This document shows positions 8,904-18,676 of a DNA stretch of 64,000 nt, piece by piece; within the stretch, counting starts at the first letter, position 1, and the number at the start of each line of letters is the position of its first letter. Made by a program: the position numbers and the translations under genes. The stretch covers positions 71,358 through 135,357 of the forward strand of contig NZ_AOGY02000039.1 of assembly GCF_000332455.1 (NCBI RefSeq), written 5' to 3'. The notes under the pieces were generated by a model. It was not told the DNA's origin. It ran no database searches and worked only from the letters and a program-made list of their open reading frames with translations. This stretch comes from Leptospira vanthielii serovar Holland str. Waz Holland = ATCC 700522 (lineage in GTDB: Bacteria > Spirochaetota > Leptospiria > Leptospirales > Leptospiraceae).

Positions 8904-10234
8904 GTGATGTCCATGAAGCATTCGTTGAAGGTACGTTCTATGATGGTTCAAGTGTTCAAAGAGAAGTACCTTTGGGCTTCAAAAAAAGAAAAAAGTCTGA
9001 TTCTTGATCAGTTTGTCGAAGCCACTGGATACAATCGGTCCTATGCACGCACAGTACTTCGAAAGAAGAAAGACAATGTTGTCAAACTTTGGTCTAGAAA
9101 GAAACGGAAAACGGTCTATGATGATAATGTAAAATTTTACCTGGAAAAGATTTGGGAAATTCTGGATCGAATCTGCGCAAAACGCCTGGTCAAAGCTATC
9201 CCTGATACATTGGCAAAGCTAGAACAGTTCAAAGTCTTCAGAATTGATAGTAATACAAAAAAAGCCTTCTTTCGATTAGTTCAGCAACTGTAGATCGACT
9301 TCTAAAACCTGCACGAAAGAAACTCGGACGGAAAGGAACTTCTACGACCAAGCAACCCAAATACCTTATCGATAGAATTCCTATCAAAACATTCGGCGAA
9401 TGGAAAAATTCACTTCCGGGTTTTGTTCAGATCGATTTAGTCGCCCATAACGGAGGCAATACTTTCGGAGGTTTTTATTCAACACTTTCGGCAACGGATG
9501 TCTGCACAGGTTGGACAGTTTGCATCTTGGTAAAAGACAAAACAAAATTCCAAATGCTTAAGGCACTGATCAAGTTGCGAAATTCTTTACCTTTTCCTTT
9601 GCTTGGCATTCACTCCGACAATGGCGCTGAATTTATAAATGAAACAATTCTTTCATTTACAAGAAAAAACGGAATCGAATTCACTCGAGGAAGACCCTAT
9701 AAAAAGAATGATAACCCACATATCGAACAAAAAAACTATAGTGTGGTAAGAAGAAATACAGGTTATCTTAGACTTGATAAACAAGAACATGCAGATATTG
9801 TTAGATGCCTTTACATGGATCTAAATATCTATAATAACTTCTTTCTTCCCGTTATGATTCTTAAAGAAAAACACAGGATAGGATCCAAATCCATTCGAAA
9901 GCATGATGAGCCGATGTCCCCTTTTCGAAGATTATTAGAAAGAAAAGATATTTCAAAAGGCATCAAATCTTCACTTAAGAAAGCATTTGAAATACTAAAT
10001 GTATTCGAGCTAAAGAACAAAATCAACACTTGGCAAAATGAATTCGTTAAACTAGCAGCCCCAATTCGAAATCCTATTGAGAAGGTAAAAGTAAGACGGA
10101 AAAAAGGTATCGTTCATACATTGCCGAAATGGAGACGGGAAGTAAATTCTGATATAAAGAATCCATTCTTAGAAAGACAACGTGTTGAAGAAATGAGACG
10201 AGCTGCAGAACAAGTTTGGGAAAAAAGAAAATAG
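8904..10234 (+). pseudogene. Transposase with integrase core, frameshifted at an A7 tract
   Basis: The N-terminal frame (8904-9293) holds a helical DNA-binding part (FVEATGYNRSYARTVLRKK) and ends prematurely after the A7 run at 9257-9263. Adding one A joins it to the frame reading SISSATVDRLLKPARKKLGRKG, which continues to 10234. The second part has the DDE residues: FVQIDLVAH (D), IHSDNGAEF (D) and NPHIEQKN (E). It resembles the integrase-core transposases found in many spirochaetes; the exact IS family is not assigned. The frameshift probably inactivates it. Confidence 0.75.
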
Positions 10235-10258
10235 CTTGGAATCTTTTTTTACTCTGGA

Positions 10259-10325
10259 ATATTTGGAATAGATTTTAGTTGATTCTCGAATTACACTTTC
10301 GAGTAGAAAAATCAAGATGCAAGTC
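10259..10325 (-). repeat. Right terminal inverted repeat of the rve element
   Basis: Reverse complement carries the same three blocks as the left end. It begins about 25 bp after the transposase stop. Confidence 0.7.
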
Positions 10326-10335
10326 GCGTTGCATA

Positions 10336-10627
10336 TTGCTTCATAATAGATAGTATCCCAAATCAAAATAATGCTTCAAAAGTAAAAGTATTCGAAGTGA
10401 GCATCATAAGCTCAGGTGAACCAAAATCCAAAACATGAACAAATTGCGATAAAAAGTTTGAGATTTGGGGATCGCGGTTGCGGGATCGGTGGTTTTATGT
10501 TAGGCGTGGTTTCGGGAAAGCCCACGAGCCCACCGCCACCACCCAATTCAGGGCGGGGGCTATTTTGGGGCCATGCGACATAGTTTTGTTATGTCTACTT
10601 TCTCGAACTATCGCTCTGTATGAAAAG
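10336..10627. other. IS-flanked spacer with a GC-rich block
   Basis: About 290 bases between two insertion sequences. The segment around 10468-10560 is strikingly GC-rich against its surroundings (runs such as CCACCGCCACCACCC and GGGCGGGGGC) and can form a small hairpin (CGTGG ... CCACG). A minus-strand frame across it (10495-10680) is probably not a gene. Function unknown; it may be a repeat or the remnant of a foreign insertion. Confidence 0.45.
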
Positions 10628-11921
10628 GCACATCGGTAACACTTTAGATCACTCACATGGGTTACACTTTTACTAGTCAATTCTATACAATAGCCTCTGG
10701 TATTTCAACACTTTACTCGTATACAAATCCAAAATTCCAAGAATTGCATCCGCAAAGTAAAGACGACAATGCCGATCAGATATCTCTTCAAAGCCAACTA
10801 CCTCTCCAATGAAAGGATTCCCAAAGAACACTCGATGGGGCCCGTACTGCGCAAAACCACTTTCATGGACTTTATCGGTAACAATATGTGTGGGATAAGC
10901 TACCTCTAGAATCTTTTTTGGGAATGTCCTTTTCGAAGATTTATAAACTTTTGCAGGTGTCAGAAAACCCAAAGCTTCATGTGGTCTTACCTTATTAAAT
11001 TCTTCACGGAATGAATCAAAGGCGGTCTGTTGTGCATCCAAACTAGATCTTGGGGTAATGCAGTTTCTTCTTTGAGTGTTCTGTGCATTCTCTCATGACG
11101 ACCGTTCTGAGATGGTTTCCCTGGTTCAATGCGTTCCGGTCGGATCCCTAATTTCAACCACCATATAGAAAGACTAGTTAAGCCGCCAATGGCCTTACTT
11201 GCAAAAGGTGATCCATTATCTGATTTGATTGCCTGTGGTAGTCCATATTCTTTAAAAACCCTTTCAAATACCGCTTTTGTTTGCTCTGCATTCGTTTTAT
11301 TATACAGTGACGTTTCACATGCTAGAAGGTAGCGACTATATGCATCTGTAATTGTTAGTGGATCGCAGCGATTGCCATTTCCTACTGTAAAATGGCCTTT
11401 AAAATCAACACACCATACATCATTGGGAGCGACTACATTGGAAAAAGGAATAGAGACTGTGGAACTCTTGGTCTTTTTTTCTTAGGTTTGACTAGGCCTT
11501 TTTTGCGAAGAATGTTTCCAATTGTAGTTTCACTTGGAATCTGTTTCATGCGATGAAACTTTGCTTTGAGTATGGGACGGAGTTTTTTGGGACCCCAAGA
11601 TGGATGGTCTTCACGTAAAGATACAATTAGGTGAACGATTTTCTCAGGAGTTTCATTGGACTGAGTGATTCTTTTTCTAGATTTATCTTTGAGTCCGTCG
11701 ATACCTTCCGACTCATAATTCTTTAGATATTTATAGCCAGTCTTTCTCGATATATTAAAGTCTCGGCAAAGATCGGCAAAACACCACTGACCACTTTTAA
11801 CAGCTGCTATGAACTTGATTCTTTCTTCTATCACTTTGGTTTCCTTCCAAGGCATCGGATTGTCCTCCGATACACAATGTAGGTGTTACCCATGTGAGTT
11901 GTCTCTTTTGTTACCTATCTG
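10628..11921 (-). mobile_element. IS481-family insertion sequence, about 1.3 kb
   Basis: Both ends show the double GGTAACA motif. The left end (about 10628-10667) reads CATCGGTAACAC ... ACTCACATGGGTTACAC. The right end (about 11882-11921), read on the minus strand, is AGATAGGTAACA ... ACTCACATGGGTAACAC. It encloses a minus-strand IS481-type transposase broken by two frameshifts. The right tip coincides with the stop codon of the HAMP gene, so the element is inserted at or within the end of that gene. Confidence 0.8.
10673..11855 (-). pseudogene. IS481-family transposase with two frameshifts
   Basis: Read on the minus strand from ATG 11855. The first part (to about 11433) contains the HTH (FADLCRDFNISRKTGYKYL) and the helical linker. 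Near 11440-11455 the frame changes; the next segment has APNDVWCVDFKGHF (first D), IKSDNGSPF (second D) and NGRHERMHRTLKEE (E). Near 11041-11055 the frame changes again to give DAQQTAFDSFREEFN and VRPHEALG, the C-terminal signature of this family, ending at 10673. Together they make one normal-length IS481 transposase, so this copy is a non-functional relic unless homopolymer sequencing errors are involved. Confidence 0.82.
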
Positions 11922-12463
11922 ACCTCCTCATACCCGCTCACTCGTTTTTGAATCACTTCATTCAGCACTTCCACAAGTTCTTGGAACTCATCTCCTTTCC
12001 GAATTCGGATCGTTTCAATGGGTTCCCCCGAAGCCATCCTTTGCAAAGAGCGTTTGATGCTAAAAACAGGGCCCGCCATCTTATGAGATTTAAAGACTGA
12101 AAATACTGTGATCAAAAGTAAATACAAGATGGAAAGTGTAACCACCGCATCAAATTGGATGGTATACATATTCAATTGGTGGTCATAGTTTGGGAGGTAG
12201 ATTTCTCTCGGAACAAATTTGTCCTTCGCTTCATTCGGAGCCGCATCTTCATTTTCTACTTTCCAATACACGGTTTGTGCATCTTGGCGAAGACGAAATA
12301 CTGCACCACCATCATACTTAGCTTGGTTCAACCAGTATAAAAAACCCAAAGTTACAAGAACCCCAGATATAAACAAAAGAGAATAATGAGCTAAAAACTT
12401 TAACTGGAATTCCTTATCGATGAGATAGTGGAAACGAAAGGTTTTTTTGTGATTTTGCGGCAT
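11915..12463 (-). CDS. Two-TM HAMP-domain membrane protein, 3' end altered by IS481
   Basis: 182 residues from ATG 12463, with AAGGAAG upstream. It has a short cytoplasmic N-terminus, a membrane helix at about residues 23-43, a periplasmic loop of about 60 residues, a second helix at about 104-124, and a HAMP-like linker (AGPVFSIKRSLQRMASGEP ... RIRKGDEFQELVEVLNEV). No output domain follows. The last residues and the stop TAG (11915-11917) fall at the tip of the IS481 element, so the original C-terminus may have been longer. HAMP-only proteins of this size do exist, so truncation may be slight. Role unknown, probably signalling at the inner membrane. The next gene upstream is the FecR gene 80 bp away. 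Confidence 0.75.
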   Translation of the reverse strand: MPQNHKKTFRFHYLIDKEFQLKFLAHYSLLFISGVLVTLGFLYWLNQAKYDGGAVFRLRQDAQTVYWKVENEDAAPNEAKDKFVPREIYLPNYDHQLNMYTIQFDAVVTLSILYLLLITVFSVFKSHKMAGPVFSIKRSLQRMASGEPIETIRIRKGDEFQELVEVLNEVIQKRVSGYEEVR

Positions 12464-12543
12464 GGCTTCCTTTAAGGTATTCCCCTAGGGTGTTGGAGAT
12501 GAGCCTCTCAGAAAAAGACAAAATTGTCAAAAACTTATAGGGA

Positions 12544-13584
12544 TTAACGGATTTTTTCTGTTTCTAGAATCTTCTGGATTGGGATTTCGATAAGACCTTC
12601 CAATCCCTGGAAGTGAAGATGTGTTTCCGACTGTCCAAGGATCACTCCTCGGTATTCCGTTCCATCTTCCAATCGAACAAGTTCTAATCTAGCATGTTCT
12701 TCATATAGCATAGTCTCACGCGCCAGAATGGTTTGAGTTTGGAATGCTTTGAGTTCCTTATCTTCTTTAGGATTTACAGGGGAAGCGGCTACTGGTACTG
12801 GTTCTCCTAGTTTTACAATCGTTTGTTGTTTCGAAGTTAAAATAAGATCATCAACAGCAACGGAACCTTCATGTACTGCCACCATTTCGGATTTTCCATC
12901 AAATTGAACACTGAAAACAGTCCCTCTAACCTGCGTAAGATGCTCACCTGCCTGGACAACAAACTGACTGTCCTTAGAAAGTTTGGAGACAGATGCAAAC
13001 AACTTCCCTTTTTTTACAGAGAACTTTTGTGATTGAGCCTCATTAGTTTTTTCAATCACGTCCATAACCACTTCTGAATTAGGAGTAATTCGCATCCAAG
13101 AACCAGTTTCAAAATCCAAATCGATTTGAGAAGACCCCTCTGTAATAATCACATCCCCCGATGCCACTTGGTATTTTTTCACCAGAGGGACAGGGTTAGA
13201 ACTCCCTTGCGGTAGGACTGAAACCTTTCCTTTCACAGAAGAAACTAAAACCTTCAATGGAGAAACCGTCTGTGCCGTTTTATTCGCCGAAGAAGCCATT
13301 GTAAGTTCGGAGTTTTTTGTCTGGGATGGGTTTAAGAAAAAAACAAAAAATAAAGCCGCAGCAAGCGACAGAGCCGATCCACCAACAAGGGCAAGGCCCA
13401 TAGGTTTACGGAAAAAAGAAACAACATTGGATCCAGAAACTTGGTTTGGATTGTATTCGAACTGGATGTTTCGTTTAGATACAACCTCCCAAGAAGGGAA
13501 TTCTCTGGACTCTGTAACCTTTGCGGGTTTACGTAGGAGTTCTTCCCATTTAGCGATTGTATGTTGCTTATCAAATTCGTTCAT
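12544..13584 (-). CDS. FecR-domain membrane protein (possible anti-sigma partner)
   Basis: 346 residues from ATG 13584, 4 bp after the sigma-factor stop; a longer start at 13620 would overlap the sigma gene. Residues 1-60 are cytoplasmic, a membrane helix lies at about 63-84, and the periplasmic part contains a FecR domain (KYQVASGDVIITEGSSQIDL, SVKKGKLFASVSKL, VRGTVFSVQF, VAVHEGSVAV). In iron-uptake systems FecR passes a signal to an ECF sigma factor. Here there is no TonB receptor next door, so it could sense some other envelope state. The C-terminal 80 residues are helical and then beta-rich (RLEDGTEYRGVILGQ). The pairing with the ECF gene supports an anti-sigma or co-regulator role; this is inference. 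Confidence 0.85.
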   Translation of the reverse strand: MNEFDKQHTIAKWEELLRKPAKVTESREFPSWEVVSKRNIQFEYNPNQVSGSNVVSFFRKPMGLALVGGSALSLAAALFFVFFLNPSQTKNSELTMASSANKTAQTVSPLKVLVSSVKGKVSVLPQGSSNPVPLVKKYQVASGDVIITEGSSQIDLDFETGSWMRITPNSEVVMDVIEKTNEAQSQKFSVKKGKLFASVSKLSKDSQFVVQAGEHLTQVRGTVFSVQFDGKSEMVAVHEGSVAVDDLILTSKQQTIVKLGEPVPVAASPVNPKEDKELKAFQTQTILARETMLYEEHARLELVRLEDGTEYRGVILGQSETHLHFQGLEGLIEIPIQKILETEKIR

Positions 13585-13588
13585 TATA

Positions 13589-14107
13589 CTAATCCGGTAC
13601 CAGATTTTCTCTCTTAGCAATGGCTAACACCTTCTCTGTGGCCCGAATGACCAGACGAGAAGCGGTAGAAACCGAAACTCCCAAAACCTCAGCGATCTGC
13701 ACGAGCTGAAATCCTTCCACATTCTTGAGTAACAAAGCAGAACGTTCTTCTTCCGACAACTCCCCTAAAAAGGAATAGAGCCTATCTTCTAAATCTTGGT
13801 ATTCTGCCCTGGTTTCAAGTTTTGGATTGTGACTATGAAACTCGATCTCATCAGAGACAATCTCTCTTGTTGTAGAAAACTTTTTAGCATAATTGATAGA
13901 TAAATTGCGGGCAATGGTGTACAAAACCATCACAGACTTCTCTTCTGAGAGACCGGCTTCGCCGTAGTGCTTATGGAAACTTAAAAAGCTGTCTTGCATC
14001 AAATCCATTGCCGTATCCGCGTTTTGAGTGTACTTGTAAAGGAAGTCATAAATACGCTTATGGCTTCTTTCATAAATTTGACTCATAGAGACAGCTTTGT
14101 CTGACAC
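13589..14107 (-). CDS. ECF-type RNA polymerase sigma factor
   Basis: 172 residues. Region 2 is visible at about residues 18-80 (RIYDFLYKYTQNADTAMDLMQDSF, IARNLSINYAK) and region 4 at about 108-165 (LSEEERSALLLKNVEGFQLVQIAEVLGVSVSTASR). The linker is short and no region 3 is present, as expected for the ECF group. Start GTG 14107 is used; ATG 14086 is an alternative. Directly followed by the FecR gene, so the two are probably co-transcribed and functionally paired. Confidence 0.9.
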   Translation of the reverse strand: MSDKAVSMSQIYERSHKRIYDFLYKYTQNADTAMDLMQDSFLSFHKHYGEAGLSEEKSVMVLYTIARNLSINYAKKFSTTREIVSDEIEFHSHNPKLETRAEYQDLEDRLYSFLGELSEEERSALLLKNVEGFQLVQIAEVLGVSVSTASRLVIRATEKVLAIAKRENLVPD

Positions 14108-14210
14108 AATCTTGTATGTGTTGGTAAAACCGAGTCTCTGACAAGTAAAATCCCGTTCCTCTCTGTAAAAGTAAACAACCGGGACAGGTCAGATTCTCAA
14201 GGAATCCAGA

Positions 14211-15614
14211 TTATTTTTCACGTAAAAGGGCGTCATTAGCAGCATTCTTATAGGCCCCGATCATGGTCGGGTAGTTGAATATGTGCTCGGTGAAATACTC
14301 AATGGGAGCCTTGAGATTGACCACACATTGACCAAGAGCAATGAGCTCCGTTGCTTTGTCCGAAATGATATGAACTCCAAGAACTCGCCGAGATTGTTTA
14401 TCAAAGAGAATTTTTAGAAGTCCGACTTGGTCTCCACTGATTTGGGCGCGGGTGATGGTATCAAAACGAGCCATCCCCACTCCATAATTGACTCCACGGG
14501 ATTTTAATGCTTCTTCTGTCGGTCCAATGGTTGCAATTTCTGGTAAGGTATAGATTCCGATAGGAAACTCTTCGGCGTCTACAGGGGCAGATGAATGACC
14601 AAACATATGTTTTGCGACATAAGCTCCTTGGTACATGGAAACAGAGGCCAAACTAGGAAATCCGATGACATCCCCACAGGCGTAAATATTCGAAATATTT
14701 GTTTGATAGTGTTCGTTTACTAAAATTTGTTTTCTGTCATTGGGTGTTATACCCACAGATTCCAAACCTAAATTGTCTACATTTCCTAAACGCCCACGAG
14801 AGATTAACACCTGATTGACCCGAATCACTTCACCTCTGTTAGTTGTGAGTTCAAACCCTTCGTCGTTCGGTAGTTTGTGATATTTTGTGATGGAAGAATC
14901 TACGTGGATCGAAATCCCTGATTGTTGCATGATGCCAGTCATTTCATTCGAAATATCCTCATCTAAAAAACCAAGAATCCGACTTTGTGAATCGAATAGA
15001 TGAACTTGCACTCCGATATGTGCAAAGATCGTTGCGTATTCCGATCCAATGATTCCGGCACCTACCACAGCCAAGGATGTAGGCATCTTTTTCATCGCAA
15101 AGAGTCCATCACTATCGTAAATCAATCCATCTTCAAAGGGGATGTTTTCGTTTGTGGGCCTACGAGGACTACTCCCGGTTGCAATTAATATGTTTTCAGT
15201 TTCGTAGACTTTTTTTCTTCCCGCAGAGTCTGTGACCTCTACATGGTTGGCGTCCACAATTTGCCCCCAACCGGTAAGTGTGGTGACACGGTTTTGGATC
15301 ATTTGTTCGCGGGTGACATCCTCTTCCTTTTCAATGACAGTAGAGGCACGAAACATAAGTTCTTGTAATGTTAGTGTTGCTGTTTGTGGGGATTGTAATC
15401 CGTGAAGTTTGGACAACTTTAAGTTCCGATAGAACCGACTCGTTTCTTGTAAGGATTTCGAAGGGATGGTTCCATAGTGGACACAACCACCACCCAGGTA
15501 AGGGTCTTTTTCTATGATGGCTGCTTTTTTTCCCATTTTGCTTGCTTGGATAGCAGCTTTTTGTGCGGCAGGACCGCCCCCGATGGCGAGTAAATCAAAT
15601 CGATTGATGGACAT
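14211..15614 (-). CDS. sthA: Soluble pyridine nucleotide transhydrogenase
   Basis: 467 residues of the FAD/NAD(P) disulfide-reductase fold. The FAD-binding motif is at residues 8-16 (LLAIGGGPA), the NAD(P) motif in the middle (LAVVGAGIIGSEYA), and the FAD motif IYACGDVIG near the C-terminal dimer domain. In GGGCVHYGTIPSKS, Cys44 is kept but the second redox Cys of the CxxxxC disulfide is Thr49. That replacement is the hallmark of SthA, which exchanges reducing equivalents between NADPH and NAD+, rather than of lipoamide dehydrogenase. Monocistronic by position, between an ECF gene and a divergent cyclase gene. Confidence 0.88.
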   Translation of the reverse strand: MSINRFDLLAIGGGPAAQKAAIQASKMGKKAAIIEKDPYLGGGCVHYGTIPSKSLQETSRFYRNLKLSKLHGLQSPQTATLTLQELMFRASTVIEKEEDVTREQMIQNRVTTLTGWGQIVDANHVEVTDSAGRKKVYETENILIATGSSPRRPTNENIPFEDGLIYDSDGLFAMKKMPTSLAVVGAGIIGSEYATIFAHIGVQVHLFDSQSRILGFLDEDISNEMTGIMQQSGISIHVDSSITKYHKLPNDEGFELTTNRGEVIRVNQVLISRGRLGNVDNLGLESVGITPNDRKQILVNEHYQTNISNIYACGDVIGFPSLASVSMYQGAYVAKHMFGHSSAPVDAEEFPIGIYTLPEIATIGPTEEALKSRGVNYGVGMARFDTITRAQISGDQVGLLKILFDKQSRRVLGVHIISDKATELIALGQCVVNLKAPIEYFTEHIFNYPTMIGAYKNAANDALLREK

Positions 15615-15766
15615 TTGTTAAAAAAACAATACGAACGAATTGAAAAATAGCAAGCAAAATTGAAAGAACAAACTTACACTGGGTTCTTCCCATTTTTCGC
15701 CTAACAAAGTAATACATGAAATACAAAATATCTTGCCTTGGAAACTGAGAGTCTCATGTTTCATCT

Positions 15767-18559
15767 ATGCCTATGGAATTCTTTAAAATGATCCAATCCG
15801 GGTTCATCTCCGTCTGGAAAATCCTTTCCGAAGGAATTAGAGCTAAACTTGCTTGGTTTACAGGCACCCTAATTGCCTTAACAATTCTTTTACTTTCCAT
15901 CATTACCGTTCGCCAACAAACAGCCATCCTTTCGGAAAGTTATGAAAAACAAGCCGCCGTCTCCAAAAATTTTATCGCTAGTTTGGTAATGGAGATTGAG
16001 AATATATCGCAAAACTTAATCCGAATTGAAGAATTCAAATCAAGGATAGAAAGACAAAGAGAAGAATTAAAAAAATACCGCACTGCCAAAGTAGTCACCA
16101 AAAAAAAGACGGTTTCTGTGTTTGGATTTCAAACCAATCTGTTTGGATCTTTAGGAACATCCAAGGTAGTCAAGAAGGTAGATACATTTTTTTCCGTGTA
16201 TCTAACCAAAGATGATGTGGATGTTTTGGAACGAGAGATCCGCCACCAACTAAAGGAAGCAGCCGGTAGAAATATTAGTGAAAGGGAATGGAACACTTTG
16301 GAAGGTCTTGCTTCTTCTTATGTTCGCAACGAAGAAAAGTATTTAGAGACCCAAAAACAAACACCTCCGGAAGACCCAGAAGCCAAACTAAATTGGGAAA
16401 CCAATCTTAAAAATCTAAAAAAAGAAATACGAAATCATAAATCACAACTAGACCTCTTCATCGCAAAGTTCTATGCTGATTCCAAAAAACGCAAACTCGA
16501 AGAACTAGGTCTAGACACCCAACTCTTTCGAATCCAAACCTTCCCTCTTTCAGCAATGATTCCAGGAGAAACTTCACTTGCTTCTTTTGATACACAAATC
16601 ATAGACAATACCTCTCCACTGGCAAAAATCGATCAGTTTGACCAAATGGAAGAAAGTTTGGTGGAGTCTTTCCAACGTTTGTCAGATGTAATTTCTGCGT
16701 TAGACGAAGATGCAAAACAATATGTCTATGAATGGGAAGACAGAGAAATTCAGGCATTACATTCCCCACTTTTTCGGCACCAAAACTCCACTAAGCGAGC
16801 TTTCCACTTGGTGAGCGTACAATCAAAATTAGGTGACTACCGGGAAGTCATCAAAGAGGACTACCGAATCACAAACGAACTTTCGGAACTCATTCCCAAA
16901 TTAAGAGAACGCATCCAGTATTTAAAAAATGCAAAACCACCGATTCCGCCAGCAAAGGACAAACTTTTTACTAGTTTTTATAAATCCTATAAGGAACTCA
17001 TTGAGGCGAGAGATCAGATTTTTGATGCGGTGACCACAAACTACCCCATTCCAGAGGAAAATTGGGAAAAAATTGAATCCTTAAGAAGTTTACGTGATGT
17101 GGCCTTGGAAGATTGGATTTTAATGAAATTCAAAACCGATCCCACCGAATACGAACGGTATTACCAAGATCCGGAATCCAGAGAAACCCAAAGGAACCGC
17201 TGGAAGGCCATTCGAAAATGGATTGTTACTGCTGAACAAGAAACTCCCACAAAAGAGTTAAAAAAACTTTTCCCTGATGGAAGTTTTGGCCACTCCCGAA
17301 GTGAATCAGAAGAAATTATGTGGAAGTTGGATGGAACCCATCTTTTGGAATCAGAAAATGTTCCAAACTTGGTATTACGTGATAATTTTTCAGGACTCAT
17401 TCGAACCCTTGTGGATAGAACCGATGGGATCCGAGCCATCAAAGACAACAGAAACCAAATTGTATTCACAGCCATTACGATCTGTTTGGTGGCGATCCTA
17501 TTTGCTATATTTATCTCCGGTGTGGTGGTTCAAAAAATCAGAAAAATCATTAGTAGTGCAGAAGATGTAGGCCAGGGAAATCTTCATGTCCATTTTGATG
17601 ATGGGGGAAATGACGAATTTGGAAATCTAACTGTGGCACTGAACCAGATGGTGTCTGGATTAGAAGAACGGGAAAAAATGCGAGGTGTTCTCGGAAGTAT
17701 GGTAGATCCCGTTGTGGTAGGCGAAGCTCTCAAAGATTTAGAAAAACTAAAACAAGGGAGTGAAAAAATCATCACTGCTTTCTTTTCTGATATTGCAGGT
17801 TTTAGTGCTATTTCTGAAAAACTTAATTCAAAGGAACTCGCAAACCTACTGAACGAATACTTATCGGCAATGACCATCATTCTTAAACACCACGATGGAG
17901 TTTTGGATAAATACATTGGGGATGCCATCGTTGGAATTTTTAATGCACCACTCGATGTAGAAAACCATTGCCTCAAAGCAGTTTCTGCCAGTGTCGAAAT
18001 GCGGGACAAACTAGAAGTTCTGAAAAAAGAATGGATAACAAACAATAAATACATTCCAGAAGCCCATACGATGAAGTTCCGAATTGGACTAAACATGGGT
18101 TATGCGAAGGTTGGGTTTATGGGAACGGACGCCCTAGCCTCTTATACGATGATGGGAGATACAGTGAATCTTGCGGCCAGGCTTGAGGCAGCAGGAAAAG
18201 ATTACGGTGTTTGTATTTTGGTTTCTGAGTTTGTTCATGATGAAGTCAAAGCGGATTTTTTCACTCGGAAATTAGATATTGTTCGCGTGAAAGGTAAAAC
18301 CAAACCAGTCACCCTTTTTGAAGTTCGTGCCAAAAAAGGGGATGAAACGGAAGCGGATCATAAATTTGTCGAAGCCTACGAAAATGCCCTTTTCTCTTAT
18401 TTGAACCGTAAGTTCGAGGAAGCGGGGAAAAAGTTCTACACCCTCCTCACTACAAACGGCGACGAAGCCTGCAAACTCCTTTGGGAACGTTGCCAGTACT
18501 ACCTCGAGACTCCGCCGGAGCCGGATTGGGATGGAGCTTTTACCAGGACAAAAAAGTAA
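15767..18559 (+). CDS. Membrane-bound class III adenylate/guanylate cyclase with HAMP
   Basis: 930 residues. A membrane helix lies at about residues 27-47, followed by a long (about 520 residues) highly charged extracytoplasmic region rich in coiled-coil sequence. A second helix is at about 566-588 and a HAMP domain at about 589-640. The cyclase domain spans about 660-840, with the metal-binding FFSDIAGFS (about 673) and DKYIGDAIVG (about 714) and with MMGDTVNLAARLEA (about 796). The Lys in DKYIGD points to ATP as substrate, but the purine preference is not proven. Start ATG 15767; ATG 15773 is possible. The C-terminal 70 residues look TPR-like. Expected to make cAMP in response to an envelope signal. 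Confidence 0.88.
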   Translation: MPMEFFKMIQSGFISVWKILSEGIRAKLAWFTGTLIALTILLLSIITVRQQTAILSESYEKQAAVSKNFIASLVMEIENISQNLIRIEEFKSRIERQREELKKYRTAKVVTKKKTVSVFGFQTNLFGSLGTSKVVKKVDTFFSVYLTKDDVDVLEREIRHQLKEAAGRNISEREWNTLEGLASSYVRNEEKYLETQKQTPPEDPEAKLNWETNLKNLKKEIRNHKSQLDLFIAKFYADSKKRKLEELGLDTQLFRIQTFPLSAMIPGETSLASFDTQIIDNTSPLAKIDQFDQMEESLVESFQRLSDVISALDEDAKQYVYEWEDREIQALHSPLFRHQNSTKRAFHLVSVQSKLGDYREVIKEDYRITNELSELIPKLRERIQYLKNAKPPIPPAKDKLFTSFYKSYKELIEARDQIFDAVTTNYPIPEENWEKIESLRSLRDVALEDWILMKFKTDPTEYERYYQDPESRETQRNRWKAIRKWIVTAEQETPTKELKKLFPDGSFGHSRSESEEIMWKLDGTHLLESENVPNLVLRDNFSGLIRTLVDRTDGIRAIKDNRNQIVFTAITICLVAILFAIFISGVVVQKIRKIISSAEDVGQGNLHVHFDDGGNDEFGNLTVALNQMVSGLEEREKMRGVLGSMVDPVVVGEALKDLEKLKQGSEKIITAFFSDIAGFSAISEKLNSKELANLLNEYLSAMTIILKHHDGVLDKYIGDAIVGIFNAPLDVENHCLKAVSASVEMRDKLEVLKKEWITNNKYIPEAHTMKFRIGLNMGYAKVGFMGTDALASYTMMGDTVNLAARLEAAGKDYGVCILVSEFVHDEVKADFFTRKLDIVRVKGKTKPVTLFEVRAKKGDETEADHKFVEAYENALFSYLNRKFEEAGKKFYTLLTTNGDEACKLLWERCQYYLETPPEPDWDGAFTRTKK

Positions 18560-18676
18560 GAAATCTGCGAATTATTTCAATAAAATGGAAATTTCATCCA
18601 ATAAAGTATAACAAAATCTTGCATTTTTAGACAAGGATTCTAAATTGGGAACAACTGATCTTATAGGAGACAAATC

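Larger units (their letters stand above)
8802..10335 (+). mobile_element. Integrase-core (rve) insertion sequence, about 1.5 kb
   Basis: The element is defined by one frameshifted DDE transposase and by long imperfect terminal inverted repeats. The left end, about 8802-8873, includes TTGCATC, TCTACTCGAAA and CTAAAATCTACTCCAAAT. The right end, about 10259-10335, carries the same blocks in reverse complement (CTTGCATC, CTACTCGAAA, CTAAAATCTATTCCAAAT). The exact tips and target duplication are not certain. It lies between a solitary IS481 end and an IS481 element. Confidence 0.7.

Noticed and set aside
10495..10680. Minus-strand 61-codon frame and a GTTAGGC heptamer suggesting an integron cassette with an attC site
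   Set aside because: The partner core site and the folded attC arms could not be found, and no integrase gene lies nearby. The heptamer alone is weak.
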